Source: Onchocerca volvulus
Lineage: Eukaryota; Nematoda; Chromadorea; Rhabditida; Onchocercidae
DNA length: 64,000 bases
Reading direction: 5' to 3'
Assembly (NCBI GenBank): GCA_000499405.2
Contig: HG738138.1
Span: 4,142,368-4,206,367, forward strand
Numbering within the stretch: the stretch's first letter is position 1; every line of letters starts with the position of its first letter. The notes under the pieces were generated by a model. The model did no database searches. It was given only the letters and a program-made list of their open reading frames with translations, and had not been told where the DNA came from. Made by a program: the position numbers and the translations under genes. Shown one piece after another: positions 1 through 12,818 of this stretch.

Positions 1-3000
1 ATCTGGCTTAGTTCGCATTGATCAGTGCAGTTCTTTGCAAAAAATATGAGATAATGCGCCGTCAAGGCGTTAAAGGGATGAAGTAAATTTGAAATGAATT
101 TATGTCCCTAAGGTATTATCTCTAGATGCTGTGTTTGTTTCTGTTCCGTTTTCTAATGTTTGCGCATTTCTGATGTCCAGAAGGGTCCCAATTTATTCAC
201 AAAGAAAACGTTGTATATGCCATTACAGTGAAACTTCAATTTCTGTTTGTTTCCTGATCTTAATTCTTGTGGGTTCATTTTTGAGTAATAAAAGTTCCTA
301 ATAAATATCTTTGTTATCATAGTAATTTCTCTGTCGGTTATGTAACAATGACGCAATGATTAAAAATTCATGCGAAACAGTACAAGAAAGGGAGTTTCAT
401 CGATGAAGTTCTTTATATTGTGGCACAGACGAACCTTGGTGAGAAAGATTTCAATGTTTGACGAAGGATTTATTCGTCTACGTCATTCGAATAAAGTCAG
501 ATATTTATCACGACTGCAGTTGATCGCTTGGTTGCAGTAGAAATGGATCGAGTAATTGGACAGAATTGCGTGGATTGAGTGACTTGAGTAACTGGAGTGA
601 AGAACTGATTGAGTTGAAACTGATTGGGAAAAATTGAATGACCGCCAGAATCTCTTTTTTATATCGATAGTCTTGGGCTTTATAGTGGGCGGTGGTTAAC
701 AATATGTGAATTATACGAAAGGTTTGGCTATCAGAACAAAGAATAAGACAATGCTTACAATTTTAAACAATTCACAAAAGTTTTAACAGATCGGAAGATG
801 AGGGAGAAAAGGCTTTTGTATCGAGGTATGGATAAATGATTTACCTGAGAAGTATAACAAATTTATGCTATACAAAATCGATTATATTTGTATAATAAAA
901 CAATTCGGTTTTACCGATGTTTCATAAATGCCTAAGACTGAGAGAACTCTGAAATTTTACCTTTCAGAGCGAGTACTAAAATATAAAAGATTCGTAAAAA
1001 GCTATGATTAATTATATCATGTGCCGTATCTTTACGTGCTCAGGCTTTTTGGATATGAACTAAAATGTTTTCTAGAAATCAGCTGGTGTGCATCTATTTT
1101 CAGCGGATTTAAGCAGTGTGTGCTGAACTTACGCAGGCACTTAGGGGATCAAATATTTTGGTGCAGTTTAAAGGTTTAGTAGTGCATTTGGACCAATATG
1201 ACTGGAATGGATATTTTGTTCTGTTAATATTGGAAAGAATGATATCGACCATGATTGTATCATGATCCTATGAAAAATTATAATACTTGGTCAGGAATAG
1301 AATTTCGGGTTAGGGAGGAAACCTTAATTGGTTCAATATTAATTGGAATTTGCAGCACAATATTCATTTTTACGATTTTTTCAAACTAAATTCCGATTGA
1401 AAATCTAGGAAAAGCGAGAATTTGTGCTCAGATTACCTTTTTTTTTATCTCTTCTTTTCAAAATCGGATGGAAGCTCATACAATTTCTGATATGCTTAAA
1501 GCTAGGATACAAATTTTGCTGGGATGTAGAGTCAGTTTCCAAATTTTCAAGGCTTTCGAAATTTCGAGAAAAGTTTGTTGGATTTGCTATGGAATTTCAT
1601 TGCTTTCTAAACTGCAATTATTATGGTAAAAATCTTATGATGAAATGTACTTCAATCTAAATTCTGCAAATTTTCATATGAAATGGAAAAATTTCCTGTT
1701 TTTCATTGGATCAGGTCAAATTAATTGAAAAGCTGTTGAAATTATATTTTACAAATAATTGGCCAAAAAATGCAATAATATAAAAGTCAATAAGCAATTT
1801 TAATCTTGAATTTTTACGGGAAATTCTGTGAGAGACATGGATGCTTTTTTCAAGAAGATGAGAATGACTGAAAGTTATAAGTTTAAAAATATTTAAGAAA
1901 GGCTTATTTATTAGTAAGCAATCGCTCTTACCTTAGCAGAATAGAACGATAAATGAAGAAATTTGTAATCACAGTCAATTTCGAATCCGAGTTTTATTGA
2001 GAGTAACATAAACAAATGGAATATTTCAAAATCAATTTAAACTTTTGCAGACGTGCACGTGTCTTTTGAATTTCTGCAAGTGAACTGGTTAGGAATGAAT
2101 GAATTCAGCAAATCTACCATAACACCATTGTATTCTAGTTAACTTTATCTTATTGATTAATATCAGAATTCAATTTCATCTTAATATCAAGAAAATGAGG
2201 GATCACCTCGCAGAAAAGGCAACTGATTTCATTCAAAATAGCGGACAACATTAACCAGAGTTAAAAATACCCGTGTCCCAGTTACTTCTGATGCTACTGA
2301 ATAAATATCACTGCAAAAACAGATCAGTACGAAACGATGTAACTGGCCAAAGGATTTCCTTACTATTATACATCAATCTACAATAAGATATGCAAGATAG
2401 TAGTACTTTTTAATTTATTTAGTGTGTTATTTTTTGTCTTATTAGTGTTTCAGAATAATCGGCTATATGTTGTAGTTTTTAATTCTATTTACCTTAATAA
2501 TTCTGGTTTTGATGAACAAGATGTAAGACCGTAGGGTTTAGGAATAGTCAATTTTATAGCAAGAGGCGTTATGTTTAAACTAAGATTAAATCTCAGTGAT
2601 AAGTTAAGCTTCAGCTTAATTCCCAGAGAGATAACGATTAACTGCAGTTTTGCTCGATGGATTTCCATACAAAATGTGAGGTCAACTATTTCCGAAGCTG
2701 ATATCAGCTTTGACACCAATCTCTTTTAAGTTTCAACGTCTAAAAAATTCGGGTCCTAAACTAATCCACATAAATTTTGGGTCTTATGTTTGTTTTATAA
2801 AAATATTTAGTTAAATTTCACATAGAAACTAAGACTCTGTTATCCTTTCATATTTTCTTGTAACGGTGTTTGCTTCTGCTTATCAATACATATCAGCGGT
2901 GATTATAACAACAGTGTGTCTATCATACCTGATATATCAGCGATTAGTCTTAAACGAGGAAGATTTAAGTGCAGTGCTAGTCTTTTTTTTTATCTAGTCT

Positions 3001-3350
3001 TGGTGTCATACCTCAAGTAAACGTCACTTGCCGGATATACATATCTCACTAGATAAGTTCACTTCGCTAAAATACCTAGCTAACAAAGCATTTTTTTTTC
3101 AAGTGGTACGTAGTATTCCTAAAAATACTTTTTTTTTTTCGAAGTGATTTAAAAACAAAGAATTTACTTGCAATATGGATATAATTGTTAAATTTTCATT
3201 GAAAAAGTGGTAATGAAGAACAGCCGGCACGACGCCAATGCGCCGATAGTTTAAAGAATGAAATTTGCGTAACAGATTTTAGTGAATTAATCATGAACAT
3301 TGGAAAGCATTTGCTTTATGAAGAATCAGTCATAGTGACGATGAGACCAT

Positions 3351-3369
3351 ATCGTTATCGTTATCGTTA
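3351..3369. repeat. Short tandem ATCGTT hexamer repeat
   Basis: About three copies of the hexamer ATCGTT stand in a row. This is a simple repeat about 1 kb upstream of the TIF1-like gene. No function is implied. Confidence 0.7.
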
Positions 3370-4002
3370 ATCGGAGTGTAACAAATGTACAAACGGATCG
3401 AATGCTGCTTCTTCACCTACTGCCTCGTTTCATACGATCGCAAATTACGCCATTTCAGTCATATTTCTATCACTTCTTCTGTTTGATTCTTTCATCTCTT
3501 TATATTTCTACTTTATTGTTTTCGTTATCTATGTCGCCTTCATCCCTTACTCTCACAATTCGTCGCAAGAATCGTCATGAGACATCAATGTTCGTCGCAA
3601 TCCTTCCATTGTCTCTTCTTCTATGTTCTTCGATCTTTGTATTCCGCCCATTATCGATTCATTCTGGTCGCTTCTCCATACAACACTGTTTACGCTATGG
3701 CCCTCGCCTTTCTAACAGACAGACAAGAAGGCAAATAATCTTCTATGGTAAACTGGAACGATCCAGTTCGAGCCGGCTCGCAAACTGATTGCACGGTCAA
3801 TAGCCATCCATTGGAGCACGAACGCACACAGACAGACACTATTGGTAGCGCATGCATAGATGATAATCGTCTTGCGACGTTCACGTAGGATGTCATGCTA
3901 TGTCGTTTATTGTGTTAATTTAACGAGTAGCCGTCACGAATATCAGTGTGGGTGGGTATATACGAGAAGCACGTAGATAGGACAGCAGGGGACGACGCAT
4001 TA

Positions 4003-4016
4003 CGTGAATCTTCACG
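4003..4016. promoter_or_regulatory. 14 bp perfect palindrome CGTGAATCTTCACG
   Basis: Two 6 bp arms (CGTGAA / TTCACG) are separated by 2 bp, about 400 bp upstream of the TIF1-like start codon. This is the form of a site for a dimeric DNA-binding protein, but no specific factor can be named and it may be chance. Confidence 0.25.
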
Positions 4017-4270
4017 CGATGAGTTAATGGGAATGAATGTTGACGTTTCCATCTATCCACTTGCTATAAATTAAAGTTAAGATATACTTTCGTCAAGGAA
4101 GCACCTATAAAGCTCTTCTGTTAGATCCTTGTACAACGATAACTTCACCCTGCTCAACCATTCGATTTCATGATGCTCATAGCCTAATGCATCTGAGCTA
4201 CGCGAGTTCATTCTACGACTACTTTTAATTTTCGCATTATATAGGTAGTTTAATAACAAAATAATTTTGA

Positions 4271-4336
4271 TTCATCTGCTTAGTACATAAATATGCAAAC
4301 TAATTTCCAATTTATCTGCTCAGTATATAAATATGC
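4271..4336 (+). promoter_or_regulatory. Duplicated TATA-like block upstream of the TIF1-like gene
   Basis: Two 26 bp copies (4271-4296 and 4311-4336) match at 23 positions with a 40 bp period. Each contains a TAYATAAATATGC core, so the second copy carries TATATAAATA. They lie about 80-145 bp upstream of the ATG at 4416. Position and content suggest a duplicated core promoter for the TIF1-like gene. That is inference; the same sequence could be an AT-rich tandem repeat. Confidence 0.35.
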
Positions 4337-4407
4337 TTTTTGCTCTTTTTCTGTCCAGTTTACGGAATTTTAGTCTGGTATAATTTTGTGAAAGATTTGA
4401 TCAACTG

Positions 4408-4415
4408 CTTTGCAG
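4408..4415 (+). other. Probable trans-splice (or 5' UTR) acceptor at the start codon
   Basis: The sequence CTTTGCAG ends immediately before the ATG at 4416. A 3' splice acceptor directly abutting a start codon is typical of spliced-leader addition in nematodes, although a 5' UTR intron cannot be excluded. It fixes the chosen start of the TIF1-like gene. Confidence 0.5.
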
Positions 4416-7400
4416 ATGGGAGAAGATTTTAGCCGATGTGATTTGTGTCGCGCCAAACTTTGTGGTTTTTCGCCTCCTGCTCATTTAGCCCCTCTTACAG
4501 CATTACTCCCATGTCTTCATGCTTTCTGTCCATCTTGTAAAGTCAAATGTGAACAAGGTCTGGTATTTTGTTCTGTACAATTTTGTGCATTTTTTCAGTC
4601 ACTTATTCAGAAAACATAGAAATCAAGAAAATTATTGACGTTTTAGTTTTATTATAGCATCAGTGAATCAGGAGACGTTAGTTTGCCAAGTTTGCCGCAC
4701 AGAATGTCTTCGATCGCATGTACTTGATCTTCCAAATGCAAACGATTGTGCTGTAAGGTCTGTAGCCTTCATTTTTGAATCAACATGATATATTCGTTGA
4801 GTGTAGTGATTTATTTCTCCTCTAAATGTAACAACGAATTTTTATTTGTTAGTCTCTGAAATAATATTTAATAATCGGATTCTCGGACAACTTTTTTGCC
4901 TTTCCTATGAAGTCTGACTTTAATATACTGCACAAAAAATGCCGTTTCTGTCATTATATTAGAAATGATTCTATTGGAATGCTAGATTATTCTTGTTCCC
5001 AATTCCCTGCAACTTTATTTTCGAAAAAGTTCGTGTTCTGTTTCAGAAGGTGTGAATCTGCAGCATGTCCAGATAAGCATCAAGCTACAACTAAATGTAT
5101 TATTTGCAATGAAGCTTTATGTGCAGATTGTAGTTTAGCACATCAACGCGTCACCGCGACATCTTCTCATTTTTTGCAAACTGTTAGTTAATATTTTTTT
5201 AAATTCATTGTCTGAAATAGGTGTTTTTCAGGACTGGTGTTTATATACTATTAATTATTGCTCTTTTTTGGAAGTTCAGAAAAAAAGGGGAAGTATTTGC
5301 TTTTTTTGAATTGTCGATGGATTTCTTTCTTTTTTTTGTTGTTTAAACTGATTCCATTTGAAGTTTTTTCTAGCTTCTTTACCTTTTTCAACGTAAGGGG
5401 AAATATCACTAAAGTCTTCGCAATCCCTCATAAACTTCAGATTTTTTTTATTAAAAGTACTAGCTTTAGCTATTTTGAAGAAATTCAAGGTTGATAAATT
5501 CAAGTTTTTTCATTTGAATTCTTCATCTATATCATTTTCAGTTGTGCCCCGTGACTCCGAAGTGTGTCCGTTGTCGTCTCCACAGCAATATGAAAATTGT
5601 ATCGTTGTGTCAGTGTGGATCGGTAAGCGTTTTTAGTTTGATAGTTTTATTTTTGCCAATGAGAAGTAAGGAAATACATTATTGCTTATAAGTTATTATG
5701 TAGTCTCTTTGTTAATAGCTTTACGCGATTTTATGGTATCTAAAATATACTTTGCAGTATGTGTGTATGACGTGCGTCGCTAGTAGGCTGCATGAGGGTC
5801 CTTCACACATGATAACACCCTTATCTAATCTACCAAATGCTCATGTCGATGAAAATAAAATTATGTCTTCAACAGTACGAGAAACAACACACATCGATTG
5901 CAGGTCTGAATAATGGTTTTTAAATCGGTAATTAATAAATTTTCTGAAAATCGACTTGTCAATTTTTGTAGTATTTTTACATTTATCATCTTTTGTTTTA
6001 GTATTTCTTCTCAAGCTACAAAGTTGGGCTAAGGTTTGATGCGATATATTTTAATAACTCAGCCAAATTATAAAAATGGCTTTTCAGTTTATCAATGATA
6101 CAAGTGCGCAAGAATGCCTTGAGTGAACGTGTTGCTAATTTAAAGAAGGAAGTTGGGAACCAAGTTGTGCATATTTGTCAAGCGGTAATTTTTTGTATTA
6201 TGTCATATTTTCTTTTACGTCATTTTTTGATTGGTAGAAGCCGTAAAAGATTATCGCTTATCACTGTGCGCTTTAAGCAAATTTGGAAGTTTGTATAAGA
6301 AAATTGTTTGTTTAGGAATTTCTTTAAAATTTGTTATATGATTTTTTTTTTGAAGTAGAAGCAAAGGGAGCACTAGGATTTAGATGAAGTTTGAAAAGGG
6401 ATAAGTCTTACTTTCGACATAAATGCGAAGAGGTTCATTGCATTTTTTTTTTTTACTTCTAAGCTCTTATGTTCTGCTCCTGTAAATTTTATTGTTTTCT
6501 GCAGGTGATGAGAAGGGGAAATGATTTATTGCGAGCATTGGATGCGGTTCAGTTTTATAAAGGACAAGAATATGACAAACTTCGTAATGAGCTACTCTGG
6601 CAAAAACGACGATTTAGTAGAGTAAGTGTAATTTTGTTTTGAAGAAGTGTGCTGCAGTGGCATGACATACCATTGTAGAACTATCCTGACCTTAGTTCTT
6701 CAATCTGTTCTCTATAATAATGCTACTACTACTACTATTATTAAATAATAACAATACTTATATAGTGTATGAATTTCTAAAATTATCGCAAACTTCTGAG
6801 TTTGCGACAGTTTTAGAAATTCATACATTGGATATCGAGTAGATCAACTCATATGTTGCAGATCAACTCATGTATTGAATTGATTATAGATTAACTCATA
6901 TGCTTCACGCATCAAAGATTTCGAAGATCTCACAACTCTTATGATCATGCGGCAGTTTTTGGAGAACTGTATTATAGTTATCAAATCAAAAAAAGTTAGC
7001 AGTGAGGTTTGAAGTTTGAGATTTTTTTTTCAGTTTTGTATGTTTTTTAAAAGCGAACTTTATATAAGTTGCTGGTCAAATTTATTTTATAAATTCTCAA
7101 AAATTGTTTCAGAGAAGCTTGAATGGCCTGCAGCGTCCAGCTACGGTACAGTTTAAACCCGATACAGAACATGTTCTAGCAAATATCAGTCAATGGGGCC
7201 GAATTTTTGCTGAAGTCGATGATTTAGGAACACTGAAGACTGTTAGTAGTTTATTTAACGTTCTTTCTATAAAAAGTAGAGTATTAGAAGTTGTTTCCTT
7301 GAATATTTTTTCAATGTAATATGTGGATCTCTTCTTGCTGCACAAGTAATTAGCATAACTGTTTGAACAGACTTCCCTATGATTGCTTGCTTAGTTGTAT

Positions 7401-10400
7401 TTTCCATCATTTTAGCAGTTGTTTAGGTGGAAGTTACACCAACTCCTCTTTCTTCAAATCCTATAGATGTTCCTTTATTCGATACCGCGACAAATAGATC
7501 GAGAGGATCTTGTTTACCGACAAATATCTACACACAACGCTCATCCGTTAATGGATCAGTTGGGCCGAGCAACTCAAATCCCATCACCTTGAGACCACCA
7601 GTACCACAGGAGCATTCCCGGCTTTTGCAGCAACAGCAATTTCATGTCCAGGAGGTTGTTTTTTATTCTCCATATAGAATGGTTCATACAAATAAAGCTC
7701 TTTCTTAGATTTAGAAAACATCACATTGACAAGTCTTAAATCTTACTATTAATTTGGCTTACATTATCCGAACATTCATTCACTTATCAGTGGTTCTCGG
7801 TAAAGAAGCATTAAATTGTATCTTATAGCTGGCAGCAAGACAAATGCAAAATGCACGAAGACAAGGATTTTCGCAATCTCAGTTTCTCAGTTCTTTGTTG
7901 ACTGAAGGTCCTCAACGACCAGGATCTATTCAAGTGCCAGGTCCACGATATGCATTTCCATATGCTTGTGAGTTATATTCCAATTCTTTCACTTGTTTTA
8001 ATGGCGGAACGATATCAGTTGTTTGAAAGATATAGAGAAGGGGAGATAACTGTTCGAGAAATGTGATATACTTGATAATTACAAAAAAGCTGTTATGGCT
8101 GATTTTCATATAGTTTTGGAAAAAACTGATGAATAAGAAAGATCAGGGAAGCAGACCTAGCTTTCAGGAAGGATGAATATGCAAATAGCATTTTACTGAA
8201 TTAGGATACTAGCCTGTAAGATCTCGTATTTTCGAAGCAGATTTGAGATTTTATCAGTGAGTAAGTATGTGAGTTTTATCTTTCGTTTTATTATATGGGT
8301 TAAGTGCAATTAAAATCTGATTTATAGCTGGAATAGCTACGACCGAGCGACCCTGTGTTTCTCCATATACCCTTCCTGCTGGACAGATGCTCCCATATGC
8401 TTCTCAGCGAATGTTTTTGCCAAGTTCCATGCCAGCTCAGCAACCATCAACATCAAATTTAGTCGAAACATATAACAGCAAGTTTTTTTTTTTTTTTTCT
8501 TACAAATATAAGCATATATTGCTTGCTTTTAAATAGTTTTAAGGCATTCTTTGCAAAATTCAGCAGAATTTTGCAATTTTGCAATGCTTAAACGCTTTTG
8601 TAGTTAACGTTATGTTATTTATCATTTTCCTGTTTTGCCAGATATATATCTATAAATATAACAGTTACTTTTTGAAAGAATCTTCAAACATTTGGTCGTT
8701 CGCTGTATAAAGCCAGTTTCAAATGCAAATTTGAAAATTATGAAGGAACGGTATAGTTCATTTGTTCAGATATATGCGATATATAAATTTTACGAAATTG
8801 TTTTGTTTGGAGAACTAATTACATTGTAGGTATTCACAGAGCTCCGAATGTTCAATTAACCAGTTTACGGTCAGGAAGCAGCTTGTCTGGAACTCTTTTC
8901 GCTTCAGGAATTCATACAAATTCGGCTGTTAGGCGATCGGGAGAATCATTGTATTGTTCATTTGCTAAAATATGAAACGAATTTTTTTTTTCTTGGTTTG
9001 GATTGTAGGAAATTCGAAATCCGTTTTTTATTTTTACTTCAACCTTCAAGTGATTGCTTTAGAATTATTCTTCTAGTTTAACTGATAATAGTTTTTTCTC
9101 AAAATAAGGATTATGGAGGTTCCGGTTCGCTGAGCGACTTTTCCGTCCCTGTTTCTTGAACCGTCAGTCATATTTATATATGTTATTGATAAGGCTAATT
9201 GCGATATTTTTTTATAGAATACAGACTAGTCGGATTGGCATGGTTAATTCCTTACCGGTCTCAAGCTCAGATTTGCTTTCCACATTCTCTGCTACTACAC
9301 TGTCTATATCATCATCCAGTGCAAGCAATGCAGATGATGCACAATCTACAAACAGTTCTAACACTCCTATTTTGTGCAGCCAAAATGTTGACACATCTGC
9401 AACTAATGATAGATCTGATGTATGCTTTAACTTACCGGCCTCAAATTTCGGTGTAATATCTTCGGCTCAACAAAAGTGTGCTCCTGTCAGTTCTGGAACG
9501 TCATCGGGTACATGGTAAGCTATTGATGTGTTTCTGTAGCGGTATTTGATATAAAGTGTACTATCTTATTTTTGGGAAGATATTTTAATGAATATATTAT
9601 CACATTTTATTTTGATTAGTTTTTAAAAATTATGAGATTTTATTCTTAATTTCAGTGTTAGCTCACCACCACCAAAAGACCCCGAACCAGCTCCGCTGAA
9701 AAAAACGGTCAGTATCAAAAAATGTAATAATGATGAAGTGGTAAAAATATCAAATATATCAAAAACCCAGTTAGATCAGAGCAAGCAATCGGACCGAGAA
9801 CAACTGAGAACTGGCACTGAGCAGCAGTTTCAAGGTCTGTTTTTAGTTTCTGTTACTGTAGGTTCAATTTTTTTTACTGATCTATTTTAATTACCCTCTT
9901 CTTGACTGTACCTGCAGCACCATACTATTTACCCTTTCAAAACGTGTTGACATTGCTACTTTTCTTGTCTCATGAGGACAATAACTCTGAGAACGCTAAA
10001 TTTCTTTAATATCTTACTATAAGATTGTTTTGCTAACCGATCGGCTTTCATTCTCCATTGATTTGCGCTTGAAATAAATTTTCGTTTTGTTGCTCAAGAA
10101 AAATATTTCATTTAGCAAATGATTCGGCAGATAATGATGAGTCAAGATGGGATGATTATTGCTATGTATGCCAGCAAGGTTGTGATGAAAAAACTGGTTC
10201 TCTTGGTTGTTGTGCGCGTTGTCCACGAGTTTTTCACAATATTTGTCATATTCCGGCTATAAAAGAACAGATGGAGAATTTACCGTATGTTTTTATGTTT
10301 TTTTCTTTTTTTTTAGAAGTGTTTAGTGATGTTGACTTTCATCTCATGCATTATTTGATGCTAATTTTACGTTTCAATGAGCTATAGTTAATACTATAAA

Positions 10401-12417
10401 GTTTTTTTTTTTTTTTCCCCACATTAATGGTATAATCAGAAGAGTGATCGCTATCAAACAATAGTACTCATGTATGTTAAATAGAAATTTGGTAAAGTAA
10501 GCGAATCAGTACTTGGTGTTTCGATCCCGACTATTCCTACTCATGACTGATTCAAGTTATATTTGATTACCTAAATAAATTGAAATGATAATTGTAGGGA
10601 TGAATGGGCATGTTCATTATGTGCTGAGGCAGAACCATTACACGAAAATTCGGGTACAATTGGACAACGGGAGAGATTGGTAAATGTTTGGATTTGATCG
10701 AGTATAAATGATGTGTGCGTCGTCTTTTTCTAATGCCCATGGCAAACCAGTGAAAAATTTTTATTTTTTCGGGATCGCGTATTTAAAATGGTGATAAGCA
10801 TCAATTTTAGCTCTGCTCAAAGATTTTACTAAGTTGCTACGAAAAACATTTGGATGTGGAACCATTTTGTCACCCTGTACCACGAACTGTCGTTAGTTAT
10901 CATGTAATCATCAAACAGCCCATGGATTTTTCAACTATTGCGCGACGCTTGAAAGAAAAATCGAAAGATGCATTCACGAACATTGCGCAGTTTATCCAGT
11001 GCATGAACTTAGTTTTCGAAAACTGCTCGACCTTCAATGCAGTAAATGTTTTTCTGATGCTTTAATCTTATAAGTACATAAACTGGCTATGTTAATTAGA
11101 GGAGCTCGGCATGTCATTGCTACGTTACAGATTCAGTAAATGCTTCTCTGTAGAAAATTTGAGCTATTCTTTCCGTGTTAATTTGGTTATCAGACTTTTT
11201 TTTTTTTTTTTTTGTTAATTATGTTAAACTAAAGACTTACATTTTAGGAGTCTGTCTACGTTGAGTTCTTTTTTCTTGCAGTAGTGTGAAAAAAAAGAAA
11301 AAAAAAAAAACCTCTTAAAATAGTTCATTCCGCCTCCAGTCCTTAATTTGTTTTACATGCTGTATGTTTGGACCTGAAAATCCGGAATATTAAATTCGTG
11401 AGTTATTCTGTTACGTATGGGAGCCCAAGCATATAGGAAGACTTGCTGTTATGGAATCCTGTATATTTTATTTCAGTCTTTCAGCTTTAGCTACACTTTC
11501 AGCCAGGTGATGAAGTTGCGAAGGCGGGACGTTCTGTTTATCAAATATATAGTAGAGCAGTAAAGGAGTATCTTCCATGCATGAAAAGTCAAGTGTGGTT
11601 ATATGTGAATAGATATTCAGAAAATCGTCATACGGGTTTAATGCAAAAAGAGCAGGTAGATATATTTATATGTTCCATTGTTATTCGGAATACTAGAATG
11701 TGCTTGGTATTTAAAAGATTCTGTAACTGATCTCTCCATTTCTTATTGAATACCCTATGTGTTCCGGAGGGAGAATGAACCGTATGCGGTACTTTTTTGC
11801 ATATCCTTTTCTTAATCTTAATCTATCCCTTCCCTATATTTTGTCCAATGGTTGAGTTTTCTTTGTCTGAACAAGTTTGTTCAACTTTGTCATATATATT
11901 ATATTGTCTAGGAGAAGAAAGGAGTGCCATTTGCTCATGAGTACAAGTCGTAAACTCTTTTAGAGTAGAAATCTCTTTTGAAGTTCATTTGACTTGTATT
12001 TTATGACACCATCAATAATTAGCCTTTCACACATATAGATGACTTTAAATTATCTTTCTTAAGTGTATTTTGGTGTGCTAGATAAGCTGTCGAAGTAGCA
12101 ATGGAACTGCGGAAATTTATAGAAGCATTTAATTTAGTTTCAGTAGGAAAAGGAATGTAATCGTTATACATAACTTGAAGCAAGTCTACTTGGGATGTAA
12201 TCGTTCTGGAAATTTTTGATTGTAAATTATCATAACAAAGGTTTCTGTTTTTGTTTTACGCTATTATTTAGAAAATTATGTTTTTTGTTCAAGCGGCGAA
12301 ATATTGCAGAATGCCCAAGCCTCATCTTCCATTATACGGGTGCATGAAACATCTGCAGAGCCTGTCACTAAGAAGCCCAGAAAGGAAGTTAAAAGCGAAT
12401 TTAGTGAAACTGCTTAG
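4416..12417 (+). CDS. TIF1/TRIM24-TRIM33-like RING, B-box, PHD and bromodomain protein
   Basis: Twenty exons join without phase conflict into 950 codons: 4416-4557, 4658-4757, 5047-5182, 5542-5622, 5758-5903, 6088-6184, 6505-6621, 7113-7241, 7427-7654, 7829-7967, 8328-8481, 8840-8950, 9218-9514, 9656-9834, 10116-10284, 10598-10679, 10811-11041, 11503-11655, 11912-11949, 12294-12417. Residues 5-75 form a C3HC4 RING (CDLC, CLHAFCPSC, CQVC). B-box 1 follows at about 82-126, with AHQRV as in TIF1 proteins, then B-box 2 (127-175) and a helical region. Residues 300-685 are Ser/Pro/Gln-rich. A PHD finger (about 700-755) contains CPRVFHNICHIP, very close to the TIF1 form. A bromodomain (770-880) contains ENCSTFN and ends in PGDEVAK. 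The tail has a basic KKPRKEVK stretch, a possible nuclear signal. TIF1 proteins are nuclear corepressors with E3 ubiquitin or SUMO ligase activity, reading histone H3 through the PHD-bromodomain pair. The small exon at 11912-11949 is the least certain. Confidence 0.9.
6764..6829. repeat. Near-perfect hairpin inside a TIF1-like intron
   Basis: In the intron 6622-7112, arms of about 30 nt face each other across a 4 nt loop. The inner 27 positions match at 25. Such a structure could be a foldback element, an intronic microRNA-like precursor or a template-switch product. Nothing in the sequence decides between them. Confidence 0.7.
6841..6910. repeat. Three diverged copies of AGATCAACTCATATGTTGC-like unit
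   Basis: Units beginning AGATCAACTCATATG (6841), AGATCAACTCATGTA (about 6859) and AGATTAACTCATATG (about 6888) follow the hairpin at 6764-6829 in the same intron. They look like a small degenerate tandem repeat. Confidence 0.6.
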
Positions 12418-12781
12418 AATTTCACTTGAAATTTGTTCATTTTTTGCTGAAGTTTGTATATACCTCTTACTGCAATTTCCTGTTGTGTTGGTTGTTGAGA
12501 TCATGCTGTGGTCAAATAGACAGTGACAAACCATAATAAATCGATTATTAAAGAAGTAAATGTCTGGCATAACTTTCTTCAAATGATGAAATTTAGCTAC
12601 TGAATTTTGATAGCTGTTTAACAGTCTTCTGGCTTTCAAATACTGAAAATAATTCCCATTAAATACAAAGCACTCCTTTTACCTATTACTTCCATTTGCG
12701 ACTTCGATCACAGCTTGACGGAACACTATAGTTCAAAGTATGATGCTTTATTTTTTGCTCAGGTGCTGTAATATATACAGT

Positions 12782-12818
<37 letters not shown>

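Larger units (their letters stand above)
1..4415. other. 5' flank of the TIF1-like gene, no gene recognised
   Basis: No coding region could be supported here. Open frames at 3402-3788 (+) and 508-702 (-) show no family motif, no supporting splice structure and low-complexity composition. The part from about 3400 to 4070 is less AT-rich than the rest and lies directly upstream of the TIF1-like gene, so it may hold its promoter. It contains a short hexamer repeat (3351-3369), a 14 bp palindrome (4003-4016) and a duplicated TATA-like block (4271-4336), listed separately. Confidence 0.6.

Noticed and set aside
3764..3781. GTTCGAGCCG as a tRNA B-box
   Set aside because: No matching A-box or cloverleaf stems were found at the proper distance upstream.
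3402..3788. 128-codon plus-strand frame upstream of the TIF1-like gene
   Set aside because: Leu/Ser-rich without motifs, overlapped by an opposite-strand frame, and without splice or leader signals.
12278..12526. Open frame at the 3' end of the TIF1-like gene as its terminal exon
   Set aside because: Using the small exon 11912-11949 gives a phase-consistent join to 12294 and a different frame ending at 12417 with a basic, protein-like tail.
12785..12817. 33 bp T tract, and other long A/T tracts, as retroposon tails
   Set aside because: No adjacent element body or target-site duplication is visible. Similar tracts occur before many splice acceptors here, so they are taken as simple homopolymers.
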